Shown here: positions 18,302 through 27,992 of the stretch, piece by piece
Layout: the number at the start of each line of letters is the position of its first letter
Position numbering within the stretch: position 1 is the stretch's first letter
Source: Bacteroidota bacterium
GTDB taxonomy: Bacteria > Bacteroidota > Bacteroidia > Sphingobacteriales > Sphingobacteriaceae
Length of the DNA: 56,035 nt
Direction of reading: 5' to 3'
Assembly (NCBI GenBank): GCA_013288235.1
Contig: JABDCF010000012.1
Location: 1-56,035, forward strand
Notes under the pieces: model-generated
Seen by the model: only the letters and a program-made list of their open reading frames with translations
The model's database searches: none
Told to the model about the DNA's origin: nothing
Translations under genes and position numbers: made by a program

Positions 18302-19768
18302 ATGAACAGTATACTCTTCACCCATTCCTACTTTTTACGGTTCGACCCAAAGCAATGGCAATTGGGGCAACCCTATCCCCCTTTAGGCACCTTATATGCC
18401 GCTGCGTTAATGCGGGAAAATGAATACAGTGTATCCTTATTTGATACTATGCTGGTGAGCAATCCGGAAGCGATTTTACCTGCAATTGAGAAAAACAACC
18501 CTGATTTTTTTGTGGTATATGATGACGGCTTTAACTACCTCACCAAAATGTGCCTCACTAATATGCGCGAAGCCGCTTTCAGCATGTGCAAAATGGCAAA
18601 AGCTGCAGGGTGTACGGTTATCGTTTCCAGCTCTGATTCAACCGACAGATATGCAGAATATTTAAGCGAAGGCGCTGATTTCGTAATAATTGGTGAAGCT
18701 GAGCATACATTGCTCGAGTTAACCAACCATATTAAAAACGGGCACACAGATCATTCGGGTATAATGGGCCTGGCTTATATAAAAGACGGGAAGGCTGTTA
18801 AAACATCTGGACGCCCGGTTTTAAAAGAGCTTGACAGTATGCCATTACCGGCCTGGGACTTGGTTGATATAGACCAATACCGTGAAACATGGCTAAAAAG
18901 CGCCGGGTATTTCTCTTTAAACATGAGTACTACCCGCGGCTGCCCTTTTAAATGCAACTGGTGCGCCAAACCTATTTATGGTAACCGCTATAATTCGCGC
19001 AGCCCCGAAAATGTGGTTACCGAGATAAAATTATTGAAAGAACGCTACCATATCGACCATATTTGGTTTTGTGACGATATTTTTGGTTTAAAACCCGGCT
19101 GGGTTACTGAACTGGCAAGGCTTTTAGCTATAGAAAAGATCAGCATCAGGTATAAGATACAATCAAGGGCTGACCTGCTGGTGCAGGAAGATACGGTAAA
19201 AGCATTGGCTTTATCAGGATGTGAAAATGTATGGATAGGCGCCGAAAGCGGTTCACAAAAAATACTTGACGCAATGGATAAAGGCATAACCGTTGAACAG
19301 ATCAGGAACGCAACCCTGCTGATGAAGGAAGAAGGTATAAAACCTTCATTTTTTATACAGTTCGGCTACCCTGGCGAATTAAAGGATGATATCAGGTTAA
19401 CCATCAACATGATTAATGAGCTTTTGCCTTTTGAAATAGGTATCTCTGTATCATATCCCCTTCCGGGGACATCATTTTACGAAAAGGTAAAAGCTGATCT
19501 GAAGAAAAAAACAAATTGGACGGACTCGGATGAAATGGCCTTAATGTTCCATAATACATTTCCCCCATCCTATTATAAACAATTGCATAAGTACGTCCAT
19601 CGAAACTATCATAAACACCTTGCAAAAAACAGCCTGATGAAATTAATCAGGAACCCTTTTGGCGCTAATTTTAAAAGCCTGAGAAAAGCATTGGCTGTTT
19701 TTTATTACGCGCCCGCAACATTTATTGAAGGGCTAAGATTGAGAAAGCTGGAGGAGATGCAAGGATGA
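18302..19768 (+). CDS. B12-binding-domain radical SAM protein (second)
   Basis: The protein has 488 residues. The N-terminal cobalamin-binding-like domain (PYPPLGTLYAAALM, FFVVYDD, GADFVIIGEAEHT) precedes the radical SAM core with Cys214-x3-Cys218-x2-Cys221 in TRGCPFKCNWC, then IWFCDDIFG and VWIGAESGSQ. The start is the ATG at 18302, preceded by an A-rich run. A longer frame from TTG 18275 overlaps the previous gene and adds nothing. It overlaps the following methyltransferase by ATGA. Two B12-type radical SAM enzymes in one operon suggest successive modifications such as C-methylations on one substrate. Confidence 0.9.
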   Translation: MNSILFTHSYFLRFDPKQWQLGQPYPPLGTLYAAALMRENEYSVSLFDTMLVSNPEAILPAIEKNNPDFFVVYDDGFNYLTKMCLTNMREAAFSMCKMAKAAGCTVIVSSSDSTDRYAEYLSEGADFVIIGEAEHTLLELTNHIKNGHTDHSGIMGLAYIKDGKAVKTSGRPVLKELDSMPLPAWDLVDIDQYRETWLKSAGYFSLNMSTTRGCPFKCNWCAKPIYGNRYNSRSPENVVTEIKLLKERYHIDHIWFCDDIFGLKPGWVTELARLLAIEKISIRYKIQSRADLLVQEDTVKALALSGCENVWIGAESGSQKILDAMDKGITVEQIRNATLLMKEEGIKPSFFIQFGYPGELKDDIRLTINMINELLPFEIGISVSYPLPGTSFYEKVKADLKKKTNWTDSDEMALMFHNTFPPSYYKQLHKYVHRNYHKHLAKNSLMKLIRNPFGANFKSLRKALAVFYYAPATFIEGLRLRKLEEMQG

Positions 19769-20586
19769 AAGCAATGTCAGCAAATATAAATGAACAGTTC
19801 GCCGAGACTGCTTTCACCAGCCAGTCGGGTATTTTTGATAAAATATATTCGGGCAATACCATAGTCAATTACAAAAGGGAACGGGTACGGGCGCATGTAC
19901 TGCAATACTTACCGGCAGGCAGCCGTATTTTAGAGCTAAACAGCGGCACCGGCGAAGACGCGGTATTTTTTGCACAAAACGGGCACACAGTACATGCTAC
20001 AGATATATCCACAGGGATGCAGCAGGAACTTAAACGAAAAGTGGCGCTGAATGGCCTGGAAGAAAGGGTAAGCAACGAATTATGTTCGTATACCCAACTT
20101 GATGAACTAAAAAACAAAGGACCTTATGATTTAATATTCTCCAATTTCGCGGGATTAAATTGCACGGACGAACTCGGCAAGGTGTTGTCATCATTTGGCG
20201 CCTTGTTAAAGCCTGGCGGCATGGTAACCCTTGTTATATTGCCAAATTTTTGTTTATGGGAAACCTTATTGGCCCTTAAGGGAGAATTCAAAACAGCATT
20301 CCGCAGATTTTTTAGCGGGAACGGAACCCGGGCCCATATTGAAGGCGTGTATTTTAAATGCTGGTATTACAATCCCTCGTTTATCATTAAAAGGCTTAAA
20401 GATCAATTTGACTTGCTAAGTGTTGAAGGCCTCTGTACCATTGTACCCCCATCATACATCGAAGACTTCGCAGAAAAGCACCCGGCAGCTTATAAATTTT
20501 TGAAAACAAAAGAAGATAAGTTAAAAGCCAAATGGCCCTGGAGGGCTATCGGGGATTACTATATTATATCGTTAAGGAAGAAATAG
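19765..20586 (+). CDS. Class I SAM-dependent methyltransferase
   Basis: This 273-residue protein has SAM motif I in RILELNSGTGEDAVFFA, TDISTGM, YDLIFSNFAGLNC and LLKPGGMVTLVIL. It fits small-molecule methyltransferases. It is coupled by ATGA overlap to the B12-type radical SAM gene and ends the rightward operon. A 116-base repeat-bearing gap separates it from the convergent nucleotidyltransferase. An O- or N-methylation of the operon product is likely. Confidence 0.88.
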   Translation: MKAMSANINEQFAETAFTSQSGIFDKIYSGNTIVNYKRERVRAHVLQYLPAGSRILELNSGTGEDAVFFAQNGHTVHATDISTGMQQELKRKVALNGLEERVSNELCSYTQLDELKNKGPYDLIFSNFAGLNCTDELGKVLSSFGALLKPGGMVTLVILPNFCLWETLLALKGEFKTAFRRFFSGNGTRAHIEGVYFKCWYYNPSFIIKRLKDQFDLLSVEGLCTIVPPSYIEDFAEKHPAAYKFLKTKEDKLKAKWPWRAIGDYYIISLRKK

Positions 20587-20702
20587 AAACGATGTCATGG
20601 CGATCTTCTGCATGACCCTTATGTGTAGCTACGGGATTGCCTCGTCGTTCCCTGCCTACCGGCAAGCAGCCTCCTTAGCAATGACAAAGTCTTTTAAGTA
20701 TT
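20587..20702. repeat. Dispersed intergenic repeat between convergent genes
   Basis: The sequence contains GGGATTGCCTCGTCGTTCC and, further on, CCTTAGCAATGACAAAG, which are complementary over ATTGC/GCAAT and GTCGTT/AATGAC (with one wobble). It also has GTCAT/ATGAC arms at the left end. The ATTGC...GTCGTTCC...GCAATGAC pattern recurs in many bacterial genomes as a non-coding repeat. It may also act as a bidirectional terminator. Confidence 0.55.
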
Positions 20703-21659
20703 TTAATGCGCTAAACGGCTCTCGTGCTCCTGTAAAACCTCAGCTACTTTACGCGCGTATCTCGCCAATAGTTTGGTTTGAAAATTCTGAGGGTCGGGCT
20801 TTGAATAATGTTTATCAACGGCCATTGCCATAACGGCGCCTTTACTGTTCACTTTTTTAAGTTTAGTACTATATATCCACCTGCTGGCGGTGATTTTCAT
20901 CAGTATATTGTCGATAACGTTATTTAAAGGGTTAGCAGGCAACCAACCGGTCAGTTTTTTTAAAATGGTCGCTTTTACCGGCTTTGCGGTGGCAACCCGC
21001 ATACATTTATTAGGGAGAAAGTCTCTTGTCCACGAATTTGCCGAGAAAAACCTTTCGAACATAATATCCCCCTGTAAGGGTATCAGTGTGCCGACCTCAA
21101 TTGCGGTATAAATGTTTTTTTCACAAATTTCCAGTTGCTGCTCGTCCACATAATAATTCATACAAAAGTAATGCTCTTTGTTAACCAGGAAGGTTAACTT
21201 TTTAAAGCAATGCATAATTGTACGGGCAATCCACAGCCTGTTTTTGGCCGTGATGATAAACAGGTCGATATCAGAATACTCATCCGCAAAATTCTTTGAC
21301 AGTGAGCCTGATATCGCGATTCCGCGCACATAAGGAAACCTGATTAGGATATTGCCTACCTTTTTTGCAATTTTTATAAGTTCAGCAGCTTTTTTGTTGC
21401 CCTCTTTTCTCCTGAAGGCTAAGCTGGGGTTATTTTGCAAACAATAAAAATCGTCGAACTTGTGAATTGCCCCATCACCTACCAGGCACCTAAGCGAGTC
21501 ATCAAAAAACTCATGGCTGTATTTTTTTTTGAGAAATAGGTATACTTCTGTCCTGGTTAATGGATAATTGAACAGGTCGAAATAGGCCAGCGTTGCTAAT
21601 ATATTTTCTTTGATTTCCGACAAGTTCTTATCTGTTAATGGATATGATCTATTTTGCAT
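20703..21659 (-). CDS. Pol beta-type nucleotidyltransferase with N-terminal helix-turn-helix-like domain
   Basis: The protein has 318 residues. The first 90 look like a winged-helix (ILATLAYFDLFNYPLTRTEVYLFL cut by a short wing). The catalytic pattern follows: ISGSLSKNFADEYSDIDLFI at about residues 115-135, the GS-x-DxD signature of the nucleotidyltransferase superfamily. Long helical segments with a conserved CMNYYVDE fill the rest. The family transfers NMP to small molecules, protein or RNA. Location beside the radical SAM island and convergent to its last gene suggests it belongs to that pathway. It may adenylylate a product or a sugar carrier; the substrate is unknown. Confidence 0.8.
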   Translation of the reverse strand: MQNRSYPLTDKNLSEIKENILATLAYFDLFNYPLTRTEVYLFLKKKYSHEFFDDSLRCLVGDGAIHKFDDFYCLQNNPSLAFRRKEGNKKAAELIKIAKKVGNILIRFPYVRGIAISGSLSKNFADEYSDIDLFIITAKNRLWIARTIMHCFKKLTFLVNKEHYFCMNYYVDEQQLEICEKNIYTAIEVGTLIPLQGDIMFERFFSANSWTRDFLPNKCMRVATAKPVKATILKKLTGWLPANPLNNVIDNILMKITASRWIYSTKLKKVNSKGAVMAMAVDKHYSKPDPQNFQTKLLARYARKVAEVLQEHESRLAH

Positions 21660-21747
21660 TTATTAGTTTGTACAAGGCGGCTTTATACAAGCCCTTATAT
21701 AATTATGACGGGGTAAATAGCTGTATGGTTGCCTTTAAGGGAAATAA

Positions 21748-23079
21748 TTATTGGGTGAGTTTCAACTCCTCAGTATTAAGTCTAAAGTTGTTTTTATTCT
21801 TTATAGCCAAAGTTTCAATCTTTCCGACTGGGGTTAAATTACTTTCGCTGTCTTCGTTTGAAAAAACAAAAAATGCAAAGAAAAAAGCATAAAAACATGT
21901 TCCTTTATCTACATCAAACAAATCCTCCGATAGTGAAACGATAGCAATTAATGTGATAAAAGTAAAAAGCAGGATATCTTTTTGCCTAAACGCAATGTTA
22001 AAGCCAAACGCAAGCGTTGCAAGGTAAACCAATAGCCCAATTATCCCGGATTTTAACAGCAGGCTTAAATATTCACTATGTGCATTTAACCCGTTCAGAT
22101 ATGAATTAAATAGCTTTTTATTGAAGAATTCCTCGTGCAAAAGGCCCATTTCAGACCCTGCGCCGTACCCAATTACCGGGGCTTTGCCAATTAACCCGAT
22201 GGCTACATCCCACCTTGCCAACCGGCTGTCGGTAGCTGAACCTTGGGCTGTTTTGGAGAGATCGACCTTTAATTCATTAAAATAACGTTCCCTAAAAACG
22301 TTGGAATTGAAAATAACCAAAACAGCCAAAACAGTAATAGAGGCTATGACTGCCATGTACTTAATTCGCCTTTTTCCAACCAGTAAAAAATAGGGTAATG
22401 CAGCATCTATCGTTACAATAAGTGCTATAAAAACAGATTTCGAACTAAGCTGTATTAACCCGGCGGTGAGGATACCGGCACAAACCAGGTAAAGCATTTT
22501 TTTCAGGGAAGCCCGTTCTTTAATTAAAACGGATAAAATATAAACAAGGGAAACGGCTATCTGCATCGAAAAAAATGTCGCATGCATATCAATTGGTTGC
22601 GAAAAATTATGATTTGTAAACGCGCCTGAAAAAAGCGCTTTAAGAGGCAACTGGTAATGTTTTATTACCATAAGGGCATCAAGGTACAGGTAAGCTATGG
22701 TTGCCGTGCAAACCAACGCAAAGCACATCAATAGCCGGTGCCTGTATTTTTTTAAATCAAGCGGATTAAGGCAAAACACCAAAGGAAAAATAAAAATAGC
22801 AATATGTTTTCCCCATTCGTCAAAAGCGGCCGGCTTGTTTATAGCATAAATGGTGCTTAATGCGGTAATAAAAAATACCGACTGCAGCATTAAAGTTCTT
22901 ATTTTAAAAACAGGCTTAATGGCATTTTTATTTAAATGGATTAAAGTATGGATAGCAAAACTGACCAGGATTAAATGACTGTAGAACATATCAAAAGGCA
23001 AGCTGGCCATTAATAGCATTAAATGGTAATAACTTATCTTATTGGCTAAACTATCCTCTATCTGAAACAACCAGCTCAT
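21748..23079 (-). CDS. O-antigen ligase / polymerase-like membrane protein
   Basis: This 443-residue polytopic protein has about ten hydrophobic segments and a large extracytoplasmic loop. The loop ends in NAHSEYLSLLLKSGIIGLL, the His-containing motif of Wzy/WaaL-type proteins that join lipid-linked glycans. A hydrophilic tail of about 35 residues follows the last helix. It is the last gene of a tightly packed leftward operon and overlaps the upstream DUF1972 glycosyltransferase gene by 29 bases. Two such proteins (see 26224-27876) occur here, so one may polymerise and the other ligate. Confidence 0.82.
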   Translation of the reverse strand: MSWLFQIEDSLANKISYYHLMLLMASLPFDMFYSHLILVSFAIHTLIHLNKNAIKPVFKIRTLMLQSVFFITALSTIYAINKPAAFDEWGKHIAIFIFPLVFCLNPLDLKKYRHRLLMCFALVCTATIAYLYLDALMVIKHYQLPLKALFSGAFTNHNFSQPIDMHATFFSMQIAVSLVYILSVLIKERASLKKMLYLVCAGILTAGLIQLSSKSVFIALIVTIDAALPYFLLVGKRRIKYMAVIASITVLAVLVIFNSNVFRERYFNELKVDLSKTAQGSATDSRLARWDVAIGLIGKAPVIGYGAGSEMGLLHEEFFNKKLFNSYLNGLNAHSEYLSLLLKSGIIGLLVYLATLAFGFNIAFRQKDILLFTFITLIAIVSLSEDLFDVDKGTCFYAFFFAFFVFSNEDSESNLTPVGKIETLAIKNKNNFRLNTEELKLTQ

Positions 23080-24184
23080 TGTTTGAATTGTGATGGCATT
23101 TTAAAATAAATTCCTCGTACTGATCTATTATCTTACCCCAATTAAATTGGTATTTAATTTTATAGAGGTTATTGCTAACCATAATTTTCTCAATTTCTTT
23201 ACGCTGCACGGTCTCAACAATATTGCGCACATCGTTTGCGTTCGAAAAATAAAATGCATCAGTACTCAATACCGACTTGTTAAAAGGGTTATTATGTGCC
23301 GCAATTAATGCCTCGCTCGCCATAGCCTCTAATAACGATGGATTGGTCCCCCCCACGCTGTGCCCGTGAAAATACAGGTACGAGTTGTTTTGTAAGGCGC
23401 GTACTTCGGTATTGTCGAAAATTGAACCTTTAAATTCAATCCGGTCATCGTTTTTGAATTTATCGGTGATGAATTTTCCAAACCTGTTACCGGTATCGCC
23501 AAGCACTTTAAATTTTCGCGCCGAACTGCTTTTGTTAAACCCTTCGAGTATAGTTTCAATGTTATTTTCAGGCTCCATACGGGCCATCAATAAAAAATAA
23601 TCTTCTTTTAGGGCTTCGTTTTTATCCACCTGCTCGCGTTCCTTTGACGAAAACAGGTCGGCGCCATAAGGAATATATTTACTTTCGATATTGTATTTCT
23701 CGCCCAGGTACGACTTAATGACCAATGAATCGGCGATATAGAACTGACTGTATTTTACAGCAAGTTTTTCGGCATATTTTAAAAATTGCTGTACTTTTTT
23801 TGAATATTTCGACCGCTTCCATTCCAATCCATCCATATTGGTGATAATGGTGCTTTTGGGGGGATATAGCTTTCCCCAAATGGAACTGCTGGTATAGCCC
23901 ATTATCAAAACAACATCAAATTTCCTTTTCCGCGCATCCAGCAGGCAGTTTAGGTCGTAAACAAATTGCCCGGCAGTGCCAACAAGGTACTCAGGGTCGT
24001 AACAATGCCTTATCTCCACCCCGTTCCAGCTGTCTTCTTTATACGGATGATTATGCGAGTTGTAAACGGTTACCGAGTGCCCTCTTTTAACAAGGCCTTC
24101 CGAAACATATTCTGATATATGCTCAAATCCTCCGTAATAGTTCGGGATGCCCCTTGTGCCTAATATTGCTATTCGTAATTTCAT
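23051..24184 (-). CDS. DUF1972-type glycosyltransferase
   Basis: This 377-residue GT-B enzyme starts with the family signature IAILGTRGIPNYYGGFE. It continues with VYNSHNHPY, IIMG-like strands, the linker YIPYGAD and the C-terminal HGHSVGGTNPSLLEAMA, in which the first Glu of EX7E is Gly as is usual for this family. Members include rhamnosyltransferases. It overlaps neighbours on both sides (4 and 29 bases). Sugar specificity is not known. Confidence 0.9.
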   Translation of the reverse strand: MKLRIAILGTRGIPNYYGGFEHISEYVSEGLVKRGHSVTVYNSHNHPYKEDSWNGVEIRHCYDPEYLVGTAGQFVYDLNCLLDARKRKFDVVLIMGYTSSSIWGKLYPPKSTIITNMDGLEWKRSKYSKKVQQFLKYAEKLAVKYSQFYIADSLVIKSYLGEKYNIESKYIPYGADLFSSKEREQVDKNEALKEDYFLLMARMEPENNIETILEGFNKSSSARKFKVLGDTGNRFGKFITDKFKNDDRIEFKGSIFDNTEVRALQNNSYLYFHGHSVGGTNPSLLEAMASEALIAAHNNPFNKSVLSTDAFYFSNANDVRNIVETVQRKEIEKIMVSNNLYKIKYQFNWGKIIDQYEEFILKCHHNSNNELVVSDRG

Positions 24185-25257
24185 GATATGCCTGCCAATT
24201 GATATGCTTTTAACGTTTGTATTGCCGCCTGTTTCCAGGTGTATTGTTTTAATATTTTTTCACGTAAATTTTCATTAAATGGCGCTGTGCTTGCCTTTTC
24301 TACTGCTGCCAGGATGGTTTCCGGCTCCGAAGGGTCACAATAGAAAGCATCGTTCTCAAAATATTCCCTCGTGTCGCCTTTATCAGTAATTACTATATTA
24401 CAACCCATGGCTGCCGCTTCTACCGAACTTAGCCCTGTTGTTTCAAACCAACTGGGCAAGATGTGCACTTTGGCGCGCTGGTAATAGGTTAGCAGCACAT
24501 CTTCAGCGATACGGTCAAGAAAATCAACATTGGCGGCCGCAATGGTGCGGCAATGATGGTAATAACCGGCCTGGTTGGGTGCATGTGCCCCAATGATCAA
24601 TAAACGGAACCTTGTATTATTTAAAGCGCGGATCAGGTTCACCTGGTTTTTGTTCCCCTCTATTCTGGCAACACAAAGTACCAGTTGCTCATCTTTTTCT
24701 GTCGTTATATCGTATCGAAACTGTTCGGGGTTTATACCATTTGGCACCACTGTATAATTAACCTCGCAGGGATACGTTTGCTGAACGCGCCGGTACTCCG
24801 ATTCGGAATTGGGCAATATCCCTGCAGCCCGGTTCAATATCCCGGTAATGCTTTTGCGTTGTCCTTTCCATATGTATTCCGTGCTTACAAGGTGGTCTTT
24901 GCCAAGTATCCACCGCGCCATTGTTTTCAGGTATTCAATGGTGTTTGCAGGCAAATAGCTAAATAAAATGCCCACCCCTTTTCGGTGGTTTTTGTCATAT
25001 TCAGCATAGCTGCATAATATGGTTGATACAACAAAAGGGGTTTTAGTTTTTTTGCTATGATAAAGAATATCAGCCGGCCTTGTTATATTAAAAAAATGCA
25101 ACAAGTCGTACCTATCATAGGCTATCACTTCATTTGATAATAATATTTCCGTGTCAACACCCAGCTTAGCCAGTTGCCGCGCAGTTTGTACAATTTGCAC
25201 CGTATCGCCACCTGGAACTGCGTATAATGTGGACCGTGTTATAAAAGCTACTTTCAT
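24181..25257 (-). CDS. Glycosyltransferase family 4
   Basis: This 358-residue GT-B glycosyltransferase shows VPGGDTVQIVQTARQLA near the N-terminus, the linker TVVPNGINPEQF, the strand LVLCVARIEGNKNQ and EX7E in WFETTGLSSVEAAAMG. ATGA-type overlaps of 4 bases join it to both neighbours in the leftward polysaccharide operon. Confidence 0.92.
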   Translation of the reverse strand: MKVAFITRSTLYAVPGGDTVQIVQTARQLAKLGVDTEILLSNEVIAYDRYDLLHFFNITRPADILYHSKKTKTPFVVSTILCSYAEYDKNHRKGVGILFSYLPANTIEYLKTMARWILGKDHLVSTEYIWKGQRKSITGILNRAAGILPNSESEYRRVQQTYPCEVNYTVVPNGINPEQFRYDITTEKDEQLVLCVARIEGNKNQVNLIRALNNTRFRLLIIGAHAPNQAGYYHHCRTIAAANVDFLDRIAEDVLLTYYQRAKVHILPSWFETTGLSSVEAAAMGCNIVITDKGDTREYFENDAFYCDPSEPETILAAVEKASTAPFNENLREKILKQYTWKQAAIQTLKAYQLAGIS

Positions 25258-26237
25258 GACTGTTGCATTTTTTTTGTTTGATCACCGCTCATTGAGTTAT
25301 GTAGCCAGGTAATAAGTCGCCCGGGAAAATAACTTATCACGTACAGTAAGTAATTATCCAGGCGGAAGGGATTCAATGTTATGGCCATTGCAACATTAGC
25401 GCGGGCCCTTTCGGGCTGGTAATTATTGAGCAGGAATTTTTTTCCGCATAAGGCATAGTAGGCGCCTTCTTTTATTTTCGATGAATAGTGCTTCTCGCTG
25501 ATGCGGTATAATTCCGCCCCCTCTGATTCAGTTATGCTTATTTTTTTTAAGGTTGCATATTTTATGGAACGGAATTGACGTTTATGCCATTTCCCATCGA
25601 TACTTACTGATCCCGGGCTTAGCCTCACTTTGATCAACGGCTGCGATAGGTTACATGCCTTTTGGTTGTTGAGGATGTTCACCCATAAAAAATGGTCTTC
25701 ATAAGTATAAGCATGTTCGTTGTAGCCGCCATTATTTATAATTACCTCTTTTTTATAAAGTACGCTCGAATGAATAAACGGGCATATGTTATATTTTAGC
25801 TGTTGTATCTCTTCATTAAGGTGCCCTTCGGGGTGATGGGTGAAAATATGATGCCCGTCCGCATCCGCATAATCCACAGCAGAACCAATTATACTGTACT
25901 CTGGATAAGCGGTTATAAATTCATATTGTATTTTCAGCCTGTTGGGATAACATACGTCATCAGCATCAAACCTCGCTACATAGGGGGCCCTGGCATATGA
26001 TAGTCCCAGGTTTAACGCCCGGGCAACCCCTCTATTATCCTGGTTAATAAGCACTATACGCGCGTCGCCGAAAGAATGGATGATATTTACGGTATCGTCT
26101 GTCGAGCCGTCATTTACTATTAAGAGCTCGAAATCAGTAAACGACTGCCCTAATACTGAAGAAATAGCCTCCCTTATATATTTACCGGCATTGTATGCCG
26201 GCATTAATACTGTAACCTTTGGATTATTCATGTCCAT
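25254..26237 (-). CDS. Glycosyltransferase family 2
   Basis: The protein has 327 residues. The GT-A domain begins with VTVLMPAYNAGKYIREAI, has LIVNDGSTDDT and the metal-binding ARFDADDVC, then a YTYEDHFLW acceptor-site-like segment. The C-terminal 90 residues are basic and helical. An alternative start at the Met two codons later (26231) is possible. It overlaps the downstream gene by 4 bases and the upstream polymerase gene by 14. Confidence 0.92.
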   Translation of the reverse strand: MDMNNPKVTVLMPAYNAGKYIREAISSVLGQSFTDFELLIVNDGSTDDTVNIIHSFGDARIVLINQDNRGVARALNLGLSYARAPYVARFDADDVCYPNRLKIQYEFITAYPEYSIIGSAVDYADADGHHIFTHHPEGHLNEEIQQLKYNICPFIHSSVLYKKEVIINNGGYNEHAYTYEDHFLWVNILNNQKACNLSQPLIKVRLSPGSVSIDGKWHKRQFRSIKYATLKKISITESEGAELYRISEKHYSSKIKEGAYYALCGKKFLLNNYQPERARANVAMAITLNPFRLDNYLLYVISYFPGRLITWLHNSMSGDQTKKMQQS

Positions 26238-27876
26238 AATTCGCGGGTTTTAAAGATGTCTCCTTTATATTGAGCAACAACAACAATTCGAAAAACACAA
26301 TTACCGATAGCTGCTCAAACCAGTAATCAATAAAAAAAATAGCCAATACAAGTAATAAAAGCGGCGCGCCATAGGTGAGCATTTTATAATGCCTTGCGAA
26401 AAACCCCAGGTAAAAAACCAAAAATGCCAGTAAGCCCAATAAACCATATTCTGCAAGTAATTGGTCGTAAACCGAAAACGGGCTATTTATTAATGAATGT
26501 AAACCGCTGCGCCTGCTAAAGAAATTGAGGTAGATGTCAAGATGGTTTGAAAGAAAATCCTTGCTGATATAGATGAATTTTGCTGGGTATCCGCCTGCAA
26601 AGCTAAGCCCCGTGGCCTTAAAGGCCAATTTTGATGAGAAATTACCTATGCCATCGCCCGCTAATATTTTGGAAGGCACATGTCGAAAAAAACTAAAGGT
26701 TTGCAATATTCCAGCTACTTTGCCTGGGAAACCTGGCTTATACGCGGCTTGCGGCCCCGAAATTGGAAGATTGCCTTTATGTGTATCAATAAACGTGAGC
26801 AGTTGTTTCTGTTCAACTGTGGTGTCTGTCAGTGTTAAATAGGGTGGTTCATTTATATTGGGGCCAGTAATAAGTATGCGGCCATGGTAGTTTGGTAAAA
26901 CAGGCGCTGCCGGAGCAGGCGGCCTGGCAGTTTGTTTTTTATTCGATATTGCGCTGATGCTGTCGATATAAGCCTGGGCGGCCTTTCGTTTTATTTCTTC
27001 CGGGCTGGTAACAATAGCCGGAGCCGCGATGACAGCAGTGCCTGCCAGGGTCTCCGTCTTTGGCGTATGAAAAATATTTTCGACGCCATCGAAAACGTAT
27101 TTGTTATTTTGCGGCGAAATTTTAGCCATAAAAACAACCAAAAACATCAGGCAAACAACTATAAGGCTTTTTTGATCACGGGTGCTTTTAAAAACGAATA
27201 GCAGCAACAGAATGCCGCTTAACACCAGGTTTGTAAAATTGCTGCCGGTGAGCAACAACACAATCATGCAGACGAATACCATTATTGGTTTCTTCCTGTC
27301 GAGAAAATAGATTACGCCAAAGGCATTTAAAACCGCGTTTGTTGTTGAAGTATCGAAAGTGAGCCCCCTGATATAATCGCCGGTACCAATAAAATATTTC
27401 TGGTTCTCGCCCTGGTAAGTGTAGGGGTTAAATGCCCCTGTTTCCCATATGATATGTGCAATATTGAAAAAAGACAGAATGGCGTTGGCCACAAAAAATA
27501 TCAGTACGGTATTTTGAATAATTTCAACAGAATTATTTTCAACTGACAGTTTAACCTGGTGAATGGCTAAAAGACACAGTCCCCAAAATACTATGCCAGT
27601 TAAAAAAACCAACAGGTAATTTGGGGTGCTGTAGCCCCTGTTGATGATGAGGGTAACAAACGCGATTATTATGATGAATAAGTAAAAAAGCGGCAGCCTT
27701 GAATTTTTAAAACTAAACCCAAACCTAAAATTAAACCGCAGCAAATAAATTATAATAATAGCAGGGACTTTTACTGCCAGCTTTACATTTAAAAAGAGCA
27801 TTAAAAATAGCAGGAGTTTCCAGTCTATGGCGTTTATTATCCTTTTAAAGCTAAAATCAGCAATGCTGTAAGTCAT
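26224..27876 (-). CDS. Wzy-like polysaccharide polymerase
   Basis: This 550-residue protein has about eleven hydrophobic segments. A very large soluble loop (about residues 260-430) is Pro/Ala-rich in part (ARPPAPAAPVLPNY), followed by SVYDQLLAEYGLLGLLAFL, the usual polymerase motif before the last helices. It is the first gene of the coupled leftward block 27876-21748. The flippase and polymerase pair indicate a Wzx/Wzy-dependent exopolysaccharide. The long loop is larger than in common Wzy proteins and may bind the glycan. Confidence 0.8.
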   Translation of the reverse strand: MTYSIADFSFKRIINAIDWKLLLFLMLFLNVKLAVKVPAIIIIYLLRFNFRFGFSFKNSRLPLFYLFIIIIAFVTLIINRGYSTPNYLLVFLTGIVFWGLCLLAIHQVKLSVENNSVEIIQNTVLIFFVANAILSFFNIAHIIWETGAFNPYTYQGENQKYFIGTGDYIRGLTFDTSTTNAVLNAFGVIYFLDRKKPIMVFVCMIVLLLTGSNFTNLVLSGILLLLFVFKSTRDQKSLIVVCLMFLVVFMAKISPQNNKYVFDGVENIFHTPKTETLAGTAVIAAPAIVTSPEEIKRKAAQAYIDSISAISNKKQTARPPAPAAPVLPNYHGRILITGPNINEPPYLTLTDTTVEQKQLLTFIDTHKGNLPISGPQAAYKPGFPGKVAGILQTFSFFRHVPSKILAGDGIGNFSSKLAFKATGLSFAGGYPAKFIYISKDFLSNHLDIYLNFFSRRSGLHSLINSPFSVYDQLLAEYGLLGLLAFLVFYLGFFARHYKMLTYGAPLLLLVLAIFFIDYWFEQLSVIVFFELLLLLNIKETSLKPANYGHE

Positions 27877-27992
27877 TTTTTCTACCAGGTAAAAGGCCTC
27901 CTAAAACCAATATTTTAATAATTGGCCCCGATAAACGTTACGACTTAAAAATTGAATTGGTTGCCTGTAGTAATGTAGAAAGGACAGTTTTG

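Noticed and set aside
20597..20833. 78-residue plus-strand frame after the methyltransferase
   Set aside because: It runs through a non-coding repeat and antisense to the nucleotidyltransferase gene.
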